A stretch of DNA of 64,000 nt from a virus. Location: positions 1 through 64,000 of IMG/VR virus record IMGVR_UViG_3300020463_001735; one strand, written 5' to 3'. This document shows, in pieces, positions 24,173 through 33,070 of this stretch (positions are counted from its first letter, which is position 1; each line of letters opens with the position of its first letter). A program made the translations under genes and the position numbers. Under the pieces are notes generated by a model that made no database searches, was not told where the DNA came from, and was given only the letters and a program-made list of their open reading frames with translations.

Positions 24173-24884
24173 TAAAATTAAAGAAGCCGTAAGAGTTACG
24201 CAAAGAGCACAGCGTAACTATGACCTAACAAAAAGTATTCCAGCACAAGATCTTGATACTATAATTTTTGCCGCGGCTAATAGTCCTAGTAAGCAAAACG
24301 AAACCCACTATAGATTGCATGTGTATACAGATCCATCAATGATAAAAAAAATACATGAATGTACAAAAAAATTTACACTAGGTATACATCAAGCTCTTGA
24401 AGAAGGAAAAGGCGAAAACTGGTTATATGAAAATAGATCAGTAACAAATTCACAAATTTATGCAAATGCACTTTTTATCTACGAAGAAATAAAAGGTAAA
24501 CCAAGGGGTGCTACCCATTTAAGAGCTGAAAGTGGTGATGACAAAAGCCGGGAATACTATGCAGAACAGAGATATTACAGTATTGGAACAAGTATAGGTA
24601 ACCTTACATTGACAGCAGGTTTGTTAGGATACAAAACAGGAATATGTTCTGCTATGGATGATGATACAATAAGAGACTTGACAAACATACAAAATGATGT
24701 TAAAGTACTAGTAGGAGTTGGATATGCTAATGAAGGTGTTGATAGAAGATTACATCCAGAAGTATTAAATAAGCATGTACCACAAGACAGCAGAACTGGA
24801 GGACTAAAAGAAAACTGGCGTTTTCCTAGTTTTGATAGACAATTAGAAGTGGTACTTAACAATGAGGAATACCAAGGTATATGA
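24165..24884 (+). CDS. Nitroreductase-family flavoprotein, copy 2
   Basis: This 239-aa protein has RAQRNYDLTKSIPAQDL and AANSPSKQNETHYRLHVY at the N-terminus (compare TPSKNNFMPYHVNVI in copy 1), SIGTSIGNLTLTAGLLGYKTG near residue 140, and VLVGVGYANEG near 182. The order fits the nitroreductase fold with FMN. It diverges clearly from copy 1, so the duplication is old or the two were acquired separately. It overlaps the PP-loop gene by 8 bases and the next radical SAM gene as ATGA. Confidence 0.78.
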   Translation: MHDKIKEAVRVTQRAQRNYDLTKSIPAQDLDTIIFAAANSPSKQNETHYRLHVYTDPSMIKKIHECTKKFTLGIHQALEEGKGENWLYENRSVTNSQIYANALFIYEEIKGKPRGATHLRAESGDDKSREYYAEQRYYSIGTSIGNLTLTAGLLGYKTGICSAMDDDTIRDLTNIQNDVKVLVGVGYANEGVDRRLHPEVLNKHVPQDSRTGGLKENWRFPSFDRQLEVVLNNEEYQGI

Positions 24885-25735
24885 CGCCTACACTAAAAGA
24901 ACTTAAAGGATCACCATATCGCACAGTAGATTTCTATCTTTCTAAGTCATGCAACAAAAGTTGCCACTATTGTACTGCATGGACTTTACAGATGCGTAAT
25001 TTAAATGTGGATATGGATTTAGTGCGTACAATATTAAAAGGACTAGCACCTTACAAAACAAGAATATGTTTACTAGGTGGAGAGCCTGGCCTTGCAAAAA
25101 ATTTAGATGAAGTAATTGCAGAAATAAAAAAACATGAAAACTTGATTCCGCAAGTATTAAGCAACAGTTTAGTAAGAAAATTTTATCCTCACATACTAGA
25201 GGATAGAGATATAATATATATTGAACATTTGGTTTTAGATTTTTATCAGGATAAAATAGAAAAATTAGGCAATTATCCTTTTTTGCCAAAAAATGATTTA
25301 AACAATTATAATCTTATAATTGAAACTCCTGGATATTTTAAATACAGGGATAATTTTGATCTAACAGAAATAGATCATGAAAATACAGAATTTAAAGAAT
25401 ACAATTCAAGATCACCAGATTTTTTTACAGATCATGAACTTGTACAAGCTCCAGAATTAGAAAGACGTGTGTGTGCAAAGTTTCCTCAAGTACCTGTATT
25501 TGATTTTGAAATACGTAAGATTAGACATTGTAGTAGAAAAGCAATCAACGGTAGCAGTGAATTTGACATCACAGTAGAAAATATTACAAAGATGATGAAC
25601 TATGAATTATTTAATTTTGAGAAATATTGTACAACATGTATGGATATTATTCCTAAACGTCCTAAAATGCGTAGAGACGAGATTACAGCACTTATTTCTA
25701 ACGAAGTTAACTTACTAGATTTAATGGATGCATAA
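24881..25735 (+). CDS. Radical SAM protein with C-terminal cysteines
   Basis: This 284-aa protein has C24-x3-C28-x2-C31 in KSCNKSCHYC and LLGGEPGL with GGEP at 66-69. Late cysteines C198, C217, C250 and C253 (RVCAKF, RHCSRK, YCTTCMD) could hold an auxiliary cluster, SPASM-like. It completes the second PP-loop/nitroreductase/radical SAM triad. ATGA overlap upstream and TAATG downstream show tight coupling. Substrate unknown. Confidence 0.8.
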   Translation: MTPTLKELKGSPYRTVDFYLSKSCNKSCHYCTAWTLQMRNLNVDMDLVRTILKGLAPYKTRICLLGGEPGLAKNLDEVIAEIKKHENLIPQVLSNSLVRKFYPHILEDRDIIYIEHLVLDFYQDKIEKLGNYPFLPKNDLNNYNLIIETPGYFKYRDNFDLTEIDHENTEFKEYNSRSPDFFTDHELVQAPELERRVCAKFPQVPVFDFEIRKIRHCSRKAINGSSEFDITVENITKMMNYELFNFEKYCTTCMDIIPKRPKMRRDEITALISNEVNLLDLMDA

Positions 25736-27240
25736 TGAAAATTTTCGCAGTAGCAGTTAACATTCATGATCATAACACCTATGATGGTAAGACGCATTTT
25801 CTTGCAGAGAGATATACTAGAGCAAAGCATAATCTTAATAGAGAAAATCCGCACGATCCAACTCCTAGTAGAATATTTTACAAAGAATATATTGAACCTA
25901 AATATGGAAAACAAAATGAAATATTTGCTTTCACAGTTAGCAATCTCGGACAAGAATTTGTTATTGATTATTTAGAAGAAAATTTGCCTGATAAAAGTTT
26001 TTTAGATTTTAATCCTACAAAACTTTGGGACTATTATAAGACAGACAACTACTACTACATTGATCATCACCAAAGTCATGCCGCTTATGCATTACTTACA
26101 AGCGAATTTAAAGAAAGTGATATTCTTGCTATAGATGGTAGAGGATGGCAATTTAATTGTATCTTCATAGATAAAAATGGATTAATCCATAATATTAGCG
26201 ATAAAGTTTCAATAGGTGGATTATGGAATAGACTATCACAAGATTTAGGCTTTGGATATTTAGGTGCAGGAAAAACAATGGGCTTAGCCGGATATGGCAA
26301 ATTTGATTTTGATGTTTACAAAATGGTGCATGAATATATGAAAGATCCAAATCATAAATTACCTAAAGGATCTAGAGATATTTTATCAAACATACCAAGA
26401 GAAGACATTGCATTTACTTTGCAAAAATATACAATAGATTTAATAAAAAAATATGTTTTTCCTTTAAAAACCTGTAACAATATTTGTATTGCAGGAGGTG
26501 TTGCATACAATGGTTATGTAAACGAAGAATTTACAAATTATTATGATAATGTCCATGTTCCTCCGGCTGCAGGAGATGAAGGTCAATCATTAGGAACATA
26601 TATGCATGCAGATTTTATGCTAAACAACAATGTTCACATACCAACTGTATATGCAGGCGCAGAACATCATATAGATGAAAAAATATTCGAAGGTTTAAAT
26701 TATGAAAAACTTCCTTTCGAAGAAATATGCACACAAGTTGCAGAGGCTATAGATAATGGACAAATAGTAGGATGGTACCAAGGATGTAGCGAAAGCGGCA
26801 ACAGAGCTTTAGGCAACAGAAGCATATTAGCAGACCCAAGAGCAGATTACATACAAAAACAAATCAACAATAACGTAAAATTAAGAGAAGATTTTAGGCC
26901 ATTTGCACCAAGTGTTTTAGAAGAATATTATCAAGATTACTTTGACACTAATCAACCTAGTCCGTATATGAGTAGAATTATGCCTGTAAAATCTGACAAG
27001 ATACCAGGTGTAACACACGTAGACGGAACAGCAAGAATACAAACTGTGAATAGAAAATTTAATCAAAGATACTACGATGTTATTGAAGCATTTTTCAAAT
27101 TGACAGGTATACCCATGTTACTGAATACTAGTTTCAATTGCCAAGAACCAATTGTAGAAACTCCTCAAGATGCAGTAAACACTTTTAACAAATGTGGTTT
27201 GACTGTTCTTGTAATAAATGATTATATTGTGAGGAAATAA
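25735..27240 (+). CDS. NodU/CmcH-family O-carbamoyltransferase
   Basis: This 501-aa protein shows the family motifs in order: DHHQSHAAYAL at 110-120, GAGKTMGLAGYG near 177, AGGVAYNGYVNEEF near 253, PPAAGDEGQSLG near 277, GCSESGNRALGNRSILADPR near 348, and REDFRPFAPSVLEEY near 383, then LNTSFNCQEPIVETP near 463. Enzymes of this type move carbamoyl from carbamoyl phosphate, through carbamoyl-AMP, to hydroxyl groups of sugars or antibiotics. The length is a little under the typical 550-600. It follows the second triad directly and is probably a tailoring step. Carbamoyltransferases have been reported in marine T4-like phages. Confidence 0.88.
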   Translation: MKIFAVAVNIHDHNTYDGKTHFLAERYTRAKHNLNRENPHDPTPSRIFYKEYIEPKYGKQNEIFAFTVSNLGQEFVIDYLEENLPDKSFLDFNPTKLWDYYKTDNYYYIDHHQSHAAYALLTSEFKESDILAIDGRGWQFNCIFIDKNGLIHNISDKVSIGGLWNRLSQDLGFGYLGAGKTMGLAGYGKFDFDVYKMVHEYMKDPNHKLPKGSRDILSNIPREDIAFTLQKYTIDLIKKYVFPLKTCNNICIAGGVAYNGYVNEEFTNYYDNVHVPPAAGDEGQSLGTYMHADFMLNNNVHIPTVYAGAEHHIDEKIFEGLNYEKLPFEEICTQVAEAIDNGQIVGWYQGCSESGNRALGNRSILADPRADYIQKQINNNVKLREDFRPFAPSVLEEYYQDYFDTNQPSPYMSRIMPVKSDKIPGVTHVDGTARIQTVNRKFNQRYYDVIEAFFKLTGIPMLLNTSFNCQEPIVETPQDAVNTFNKCGLTVLVINDYIVRK

Positions 27241-28298
27241 TGTTAGATAAAGAAAATTTAAAATTTGTAAAGAATATACTAAGCGTTACAAATAAAAATG
27301 TTGAGTTAGATACAGTAGATAAAATAATGACTTATGCACGTGATGAAGATTATCCGTCATTCTTTAACACTGTGCTTGATTGTTTAGATAATGATCCTAC
27401 ATTTAGAATAAAATACTTACGTATACTACATAGTATAAAAGATAACAACCAATATGAACTTTTTAAAGACATAATAGGTATAAAAGACAATGAAAAAACA
27501 GTAACCGAACTTGTAAAAATATTACCTATAATAAAAGCAATTACTGATCAAAACGAATTAGACTTTTTTAATTCTACACTTACTGTGACAAATCCTACAC
27601 TTGATGTAGAAACTTTATATAATATACTTAAGACAGTAAAAGATCAGCCAGAACTTAAAGAAGATATATTTGATAGTTTTAGTGACAATCAAATTGCATC
27701 TAAAACAGCATTATTAAGTCAAATTGATGAATTAAATTTTTTGAACAAAGATAGTAATGTTGTAATTTGGGGTAGTTGGTATGGCAGTATACTGATTCCA
27801 CAACTAGTAAATCGTGTGAACAAAGTTGTGTGTATGGACATTGATGAGAAACCTTTAAATATTGCAAAGAATAGATTTTTTACAAACTATAGAAACATAG
27901 ATTATGTCAGCGGAGATGTTTTTGAAAACTACAAAGACATATATCAAAAAGTAAATTTAATTATAAACACATCATGCGAACACATGAGACCTATGGAAGA
28001 ATGGCCCTGGTTTAGATTTAGTTCAATGGAGACAGATGCTGTACATCCTAAAGGATACGCTGACGACAAACCACACAGACGAAAAGTTTATCAATCAGCA
28101 AAACTATCAAGTGACTGTTACTTTGCTTTTCAATCTAACAATATGTTCGACATACAAGGACACATAAACTGTGTAAATAGTTTAGAAGAATTTAAAAAGC
28201 AATTACCAGAAAGAGCAGAAGTACTATACGAAGATGAAGTAGCCGACACAAGAGGTACTAGATATATGCTAATAGGAAAGTTCAATCATTTAGTATAG
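27240..28298 (+). CDS. Class I SAM-dependent methyltransferase with long N-terminal helical region
   Basis: The C-terminal half of this 352-aa protein has a Rossmann start VVIWGSWYGSILIPQL near residue 174, VCMDIDEKPLNIAKNRF near 197, the SGDVF motif near 222, and LIINTSCEHM near 240, together a class I methyltransferase. The first 165 residues are helical and repetitive (NILSVTNKNVELDTVDKIM and TLTVTNPTLDVETLYNIL look like two related units) and may bind a partner. It is the last gene of the plus-strand operon. Its 3' end overlaps the convergent SGNH gene by 17 bases. Confidence 0.72.
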   Translation: MLDKENLKFVKNILSVTNKNVELDTVDKIMTYARDEDYPSFFNTVLDCLDNDPTFRIKYLRILHSIKDNNQYELFKDIIGIKDNEKTVTELVKILPIIKAITDQNELDFFNSTLTVTNPTLDVETLYNILKTVKDQPELKEDIFDSFSDNQIASKTALLSQIDELNFLNKDSNVVIWGSWYGSILIPQLVNRVNKVVCMDIDEKPLNIAKNRFFTNYRNIDYVSGDVFENYKDIYQKVNLIINTSCEHMRPMEEWPWFRFSSMETDAVHPKGYADDKPHRRKVYQSAKLSSDCYFAFQSNNMFDIQGHINCVNSLEEFKKQLPERAEVLYEDEVADTRGTRYMLIGKFNHLV

Positions 28299-28944
28299 TA
28301 TTATACATATTGTAAGCAATAAGATTTTGTGTTTGTGGTCCAGGATGTCTACCATCGCTGGCATGATCTAAAAAAATATATTCAGGATTATGAGTTTCAC
28401 AAAAATTAATATATCGTATATTCACTTCATTCCAATCCGGTTCTTGAATATTGTTAAACGGTAATTCTGTCCAAATAAAATGATAATTTTTTACACCTTT
28501 TTTATCTAGAAACAATTTTGAAAAATTAATGGCTGAATAGCTTTCTACATTTTGATTTAGATCAAAATATAAAGTTTTATAAAATGATTTTGCCATTTTT
28601 CTTTTCAATGGATTTTTTTGTAATGTAATAGAAGATGGTTGTATGTCAATCCATCTTTTTTCATCTGTATAAAAAGTAGTTCTAGCAAAATCTGTCCAAA
28701 GTATTACAGCAATGTCATCTTTTTTATATTTTTGTTGTACAATTAAATTACAAATGTTTTTATTGCTAGTTCCAGGAAATCCTAAATTTTTTACCGGCAT
28801 CATATTTAAGAATTTACTTAGACAGGTAGGCCAAGCATATTTACTTGGATAGGGAGATCTCCCATTATTACTATTAAGACAGTCTATCAAACCCTCACCA
28901 TAAGTAATACTACATCCGAATGCCATTATTCTTTCAATGTTCAT
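28282..28944 (-). CDS. SGNH/GDSL-like hydrolase
   Basis: This 220-aa protein has block I AFGCSITYGEGL with S12 as nucleophile, NLGFPGTSNKNI as block II, VILWTDFARTTF as block III, and D197-x-x-H200 in DGRHPGPQT. It is closely parallel to the next gene upstream (TYGEGL, D-C, SKYAWP versus SKFSWP), so these are tandem duplicates. Likely esterase or acyl-transfer action on a glycan or lipid; substrate unknown. It is the last gene of the second minus-strand operon. Confidence 0.72.
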   Translation of the reverse strand: MNIERIMAFGCSITYGEGLIDCLNSNNGRSPYPSKYAWPTCLSKFLNMMPVKNLGFPGTSNKNICNLIVQQKYKKDDIAVILWTDFARTTFYTDEKRWIDIQPSSITLQKNPLKRKMAKSFYKTLYFDLNQNVESYSAINFSKLFLDKKGVKNYHFIWTELPFNNIQEPDWNEVNIRYINFCETHNPEYIFLDHASDGRHPGPQTQNLIAYNMYNTILND

Positions 28945-29591
28945 TTTATAATTCCATATACTTGTGAGGCTAGATTATCATGTGCTTTTAAACCTGGATG
29001 CATATTATCTGCTCCATAATCATCTAATAACTTTAAATTTTTTATAGGAGATAAAAACCAATTAGGAACAAAATCAAGTTCTGATGATATCATTTTTTTA
29101 TCTCTACTAAAAGTAAAGTTATAAACTTTTACACCATAATTAATTAAATATCTATAACTATGATCGATAGCTACATATGTTTCATTTTGTGAATTAAATT
29201 CATTAAAAAGATGTGTATAAAATATTTTATTTAAATTTCTTCTAGCTGGTAGATTTCCTTTTCTTTTCTCAGTATAACTAGGCATAAACTGATAAGGGCT
29301 CTTTTTTTTGCTATGTAAAAAACAAGTTCTATTATGGTGTGTCCATAACACAACCACTGTATCATTTTTGTTTAAATCTGCATCTAATATAGAATGCTGT
29401 ATTTCTTTGTTTGATGCACCACACACTGCATAATTTATACACTCTAAAGATAACTTGTCGGCAAGTAAGTATGGCCAAGAAAATTTGCTTGGAGGTGGAA
29501 TAGGTATACCTGGTTTATTTAATGTGCCAATGCAATCTGGTAAACCCTCTCCGTATGTATGACTACATCCGAATGCTATGAGTCTATTCAT
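28941..29591 (-). CDS. SGNH/GDSL-like hydrolase, tandem paralogue
   Basis: I use ATG 29591 (MNRLIAFGCSHTYGEGLPDC); a TTG precedes it at 29594. Block I GCSHTYGEGL holds the nucleophile Ser near residue 10, INYAVCGASNKEI is block II, VVVLWTHHNRT block III, and DNMHPGLKAH near 195 supplies the Asp-His pair. It ends as ATGA over the next gene, and its start overlaps the glycosyltransferase gene by 8 bases. The two SGNH proteins may act on different positions of the same product. Confidence 0.72.
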   Translation of the reverse strand: MNRLIAFGCSHTYGEGLPDCIGTLNKPGIPIPPPSKFSWPYLLADKLSLECINYAVCGASNKEIQHSILDADLNKNDTVVVLWTHHNRTCFLHSKKKSPYQFMPSYTEKRKGNLPARRNLNKIFYTHLFNEFNSQNETYVAIDHSYRYLINYGVKVYNFTFSRDKKMISSELDFVPNWFLSPIKNLKLLDDYGADNMHPGLKAHDNLASQVYGIIK

Positions 29592-30258
29592 CAAACTTTT
29601 CCCTCAACCATTCAAAATTATTAATTAACCCAAGATCAGACCTCCTAGAAAGGCCAAACTCCATACCAGCGGTAGCGCCTGCCAAAGCGTATTCGCCATA
29701 TGGTCTATCGTGTCCCACGGTTGTCCAAGTTTTGAGTCTTTCTTCAGTTTCATTATGTACCTGCCTTTCTATTGTTTTACTTGCTAATTTTGCACATTCT
29801 CTAAAAGCACTGCGCCATGTGCTAAATTTGTCTGTATTAAAACACGTGATATTGCTTATTTTTTCAACCACACAGAAGTTTTTGCTAATACTTGTTGTCA
29901 TATCATTAGTATTTTTATCCATTTCTAAAACTAATTTTCTTGGAAGTAATTTAATACCACCGTATCCGTAGACTAAATTATTTATTGGATTTATACTTTG
30001 CCAAACATATACAGTGTCATAACAAACATTAAAATTTTGTTTGAAATTTTCATCAAAATTAAAACTAGGCACGATATCTGCATCACCATCTATTACATAA
30101 AACATTTTTGTATCACAAAGTTCTGCGGCTTTTACATGTGCATTATGTATTCCTTGTACATTGTCAATACGTTTTATAAAAGGAATTATTTTTTTAAGTT
30201 TGCTAAACCTTTGTTCTTTGTCTGGTTCTTTGTAACTTATGTATACAACATCAAACAT
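29584..30258 (-). CDS. GT-A-like glycosyltransferase (DGD motif), copy A
   Basis: This 224-aa protein begins DVVYISYKEPDKEQRF and has FYVIDGDADIVPSF with the DxD-type motif at D57-x-D59. YGYGGIKLLPRKLV near residue 97 resembles the acceptor-side loop of nucleotide-sugar transferases. TWRSAFRECAKL near 147 matches AWRAGFREGVKM in the 31681-32562 protein, so the two are paralogues. The gene overlaps the radical SAM gene upstream by 8 bases. Sugar donor unknown. Confidence 0.62.
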   Translation of the reverse strand: MFDVVYISYKEPDKEQRFSKLKKIIPFIKRIDNVQGIHNAHVKAAELCDTKMFYVIDGDADIVPSFNFDENFKQNFNVCYDTVYVWQSINPINNLVYGYGGIKLLPRKLVLEMDKNTNDMTTSISKNFCVVEKISNITCFNTDKFSTWRSAFRECAKLASKTIERQVHNETEERLKTWTTVGHDRPYGEYALAGATAGMEFGLSRRSDLGLINNFEWLREKFDE

Positions 30259-31684
30259 TTACAAAAGCCCATTCGTCAAAGTAAGATACAAATTCAGGAA
30301 ATGTTTGTTTAAAATTAGTGCCTCTTCGCTTGTCATACTCTGTAATATATTCAACAAAGTTGTATCTTGTAAGTTGTAAATCTTTAGGATCTGCTTTGTT
30401 TTGTAACTCAATTACACTGTTATATATACGCATAATTTTTTCACTTTCATTCGGCCATTGATCAGTAGGAGCTGAATCATATGCATCTTGTAGTGTTTTT
30501 ATAATTTTTTTCATATATCTATCTAATATCTTTCTTGGTGTAATCATTATATCTAAAAATTTAGGATTTCTTACATAGGCAAAATCCATGGTAATAGTAG
30601 GTGAATGTTTTCTTAAATCATTAATATCGTTTATCATTAGATGCAGTGTAGTTGTGCTTAACATATTGACTGCACACATAATGCTTAGTTTAACACTTTT
30701 TGTATTACTTACAAGCATTTTTAAGTTTTTCAACCATAGGTCATAGTCCATACCAAATCTTACATAATTATTTTGTTCACCTTTTGCTTCTGCACTAGTA
30801 TAAATTGTAAAACTTTTAATACTTTTAGTATCTTCTAAAATGTTAATTTTGTTAATAAAACTTTTCCATATTTTATGGGGAGGACATGCATTAGTATTGA
30901 TAGCGAACTCTAAATTAGGTTGAGGATTCTCTAGAAGATAGTCTATTACTTTCATAGTGTGTTTACTTAATAAAGGTTCTCCACCTGTAATTCTAAATAC
31001 ATGCATGTGTTTTACTGCTTCAGGAAACCATTTCCAAAATGCCTCTATATAAGGATTGTGTTCTCTTTCCAAATATTGTACCTCATCAGGATTTATAAAA
31101 CCAAATTCTCTTTTGTTTCCTTTGTAATCTGTATATTTGTAAGTTCCTTTTTCTTTTACTTCTTCAGTCCATTTGCTACTAAAAGCTGGTCCGCAGTAAG
31201 CACACTTAAAATTACACACATTACTAAAACTTATTTCAACATATTTCGGAAATATATTTTCATTGCCCTTGCTTTCCATTATTTCATGTAAATAGGGAAT
31301 ACTCCAGTCTTGTATGCTTTTTGTAATTCGATCACTAAAATGATTGCTGTTATCTTCAATACGCCAACAGTAATCACATTCTACAGGACGTTCACCGTTA
31401 AGCATTTCTTGTCTTCGTTCTTTTTTAAATTCTGTATTATGTAATGCACCTGGATCTTTTTCAAGCTCGTCAAGTTTAATTTTATGTGCACCTACGTGAT
31501 GACAACTGTGTGTGATACCACTACCTAAATGTGTTGTCACTTGAGTCCATTTTGCTAAACAAAATCCAGGACCAACGGCATCTAAAGAATCTTTAAGTAA
31601 TTCTAATTTACGCGGATCATTTTTGTCAAATTTAAGTCGTTTTGCAAGACTTTTTGCTTTTACACGTTGCCATTCAGCTTTCAC
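30251..31684 (-). CDS. Radical SAM protein with N-terminal twitch-like cysteines
   Basis: The start is GTG 31684, overlapping the upstream TGA as GTGA, with AGGAG upstream; 477 aa. N-terminal cysteines C42, C61, C103 and C106 (FCLAKW, THSCHHVG, CDYCWRIED) precede the radical SAM motif C157-x3-C161-x2-C164 (CNFKCAYC) and GGEP at 234-237. TIYTSAEAKGEQNNYVR near residue 292 is a recognisable part of the core. The layout matches the 20723-22075 protein, though sequence similarity is low. It lies between two paralogous GT-A-like genes. Confidence 0.82.
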   Translation of the reverse strand: MKAEWQRVKAKSLAKRLKFDKNDPRKLELLKDSLDAVGPGFCLAKWTQVTTHLGSGITHSCHHVGAHKIKLDELEKDPGALHNTEFKKERRQEMLNGERPVECDYCWRIEDNSNHFSDRITKSIQDWSIPYLHEIMESKGNENIFPKYVEISFSNVCNFKCAYCGPAFSSKWTEEVKEKGTYKYTDYKGNKREFGFINPDEVQYLEREHNPYIEAFWKWFPEAVKHMHVFRITGGEPLLSKHTMKVIDYLLENPQPNLEFAINTNACPPHKIWKSFINKINILEDTKSIKSFTIYTSAEAKGEQNNYVRFGMDYDLWLKNLKMLVSNTKSVKLSIMCAVNMLSTTTLHLMINDINDLRKHSPTITMDFAYVRNPKFLDIMITPRKILDRYMKKIIKTLQDAYDSAPTDQWPNESEKIMRIYNSVIELQNKADPKDLQLTRYNFVEYITEYDKRRGTNFKQTFPEFVSYFDEWAFVNV

Positions 31685-32562
31685 CGTATTCTCCTAGCTG
31701 GAGGTGCGTACACTGTTTTAAAGAATTTACTTTGTTCCTCATCTAATGCAACTTTACTGATAGGTAATCCTTGCTGTTGTAATACTTCGCCATATTCAGC
31801 AATCTTTTGTTCTACAGGACAATCTTTAATCTCATTCCAGTATTCATTAAGCCATTTGAAATCTCTTGTTACAGAATGATCCCAATCGGTTGCAAGTATC
31901 TTTTGGCAACCATCTCTAGCACCCATTATAGCATAAAGTCCATTATTAACATCTGCACCAACATTCAACCAAACAAGTAGTCTATTGTAATTTTGCCACC
32001 AAGTATTATTTGCAAGATCCTCTACCTTTGCACCTCTGTTTAGCGACATTTTGACACCTTCTCGAAATCCTGCTCTCCAAGCCTGATGTGGTGTTGCACT
32101 AATAATGCTGGTTGAATAGTTTTCGTTTAGTTGGTAATAGTTATCAAAGTAACAAAATTCTATTAATGTATCGTCAGACCCGTCTGTGTTTTCATGTGTC
32201 TTCATATTCGCAACAAAATCCTTTGTCCACATTTTTAAACTTCCGTTACCGTATCTCAAACCATTTATGTCAATGTTACCACACCAGCTGAATTGGTAAT
32301 CATCATCTACTCCCAATTCATCTAAGTCTAAAACAACATTTAAAAATTTTGGATCAATAACAGTATCACCATCTACGGTTACAAAGTGTTTTGTTTCTGA
32401 TATATCTGCACAGGCTTTATGTGCCGCATCTGAGCCGTCTACTCCGTGTATGCGTTTGGCATAAGGCACTTTCGTAAGTATATCTGCATAATTTTTTTCT
32501 GCATTAGGCTCATCATATGAAAGAAAAACAATATCACAATCTCCAACTTTTATATTATTCAA
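31681..32562 (-). CDS. GT-A-like glycosyltransferase (DGD motif), copy B (TTG start)
   Basis: The start is TTG 32562 with AGGAG seven bases upstream; 293 aa. It begins DCDIVFLSYDEPNAEKNY and has FVTVDGDTVIDPKF with D64-x-D66, then LRYGNGSLKMWTKDFV and AWRAGFREGVKM. These segments line up with copy A at 29584-30258. It is longer at the C-terminus (EQKIAEYGEVLQQQ). Probably a nucleotide-sugar-dependent transferase; donor and acceptor unknown. Confidence 0.64.
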   Translation of the reverse strand: MNNIKVGDCDIVFLSYDEPNAEKNYADILTKVPYAKRIHGVDGSDAAHKACADISETKHFVTVDGDTVIDPKFLNVVLDLDELGVDDDYQFSWCGNIDINGLRYGNGSLKMWTKDFVANMKTHENTDGSDDTLIEFCYFDNYYQLNENYSTSIISATPHQAWRAGFREGVKMSLNRGAKVEDLANNTWWQNYNRLLVWLNVGADVNNGLYAIMGARDGCQKILATDWDHSVTRDFKWLNEYWNEIKDCPVEQKIAEYGEVLQQQGLPISKVALDEEQSKFFKTVYAPPARRIR

Positions 32563-33070
32563 TTGTTTCTCCTATTGTGTGATAGTAACTTTGCATATCG
32601 GGTTGTGTTATAATCCTGCAATTATCAAAATATTTTGTATCAAACGTAAATGGTCCATCAAAGAAATCTTGATATCTACATTCTAGTGTACAGTACAATT
32701 TGTTTGCGTTATTTAAGTGTATTACAAAAAACTTTTTAAAAGTTTGAGAAGGCGGCAGTTTATCAATGCTAAATGTATGTGTAATGCTGTAACATTTTAA
32801 TTTTGGATTTTGAATAATATATATGCTGTTGGGTTTTTTATTATCCGACATTTCTACTGTGAATACATTGCTGTGTAAAGTTTGTTTGCCGTCTTTTTTC
32901 TCCATTACATAGTCATGTTTTTTCACAACTATATAATCATCAATATTTTCTACTGCATCTGCAAACTTTTCATACATCTCAGCACTTATTTCTAAATACT
33001 GCAATATGTTATCAGTTTCATTAGTAATTTTTAATATTTTACCTGTGCTATCAAAACCAACATACAACAT
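32555..33070 (-). CDS. Unknown protein, 171 aa
   Basis: This is a soluble, beta-rich-looking protein: MLYVGFDSTGKILKITNET at the start, IDDYIVVKKHDYVMEKK near residue 43, SIYIIQNPKLKCYSITHTF near 82, and a C-terminal CRIITQPDMQSYYHTIGE. No motif I recognise. The alternation of short strands would fit a structural or binding domain. It is flanked by overlapping glycosyltransferase-like genes (TAATG upstream, 8-base overlap downstream), so a role in the same pathway is likely but unproven. Confidence 0.6.
   Translation of the reverse strand: MLYVGFDSTGKILKITNETDNILQYLEISAEMYEKFADAVENIDDYIVVKKHDYVMEKKDGKQTLHSNVFTVEMSDNKKPNSIYIIQNPKLKCYSITHTFSIDKLPPSQTFKKFFVIHLNNANKLYCTLECRYQDFFDGPFTFDTKYFDNCRIITQPDMQSYYHTIGETIE

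Noticed and set aside
24942-25289. 115-aa minus-strand ORF inside the radical SAM gene
   Set aside because: It is antisense to the cysteine motif and GGEP region of a clear radical SAM protein; no upstream signals.
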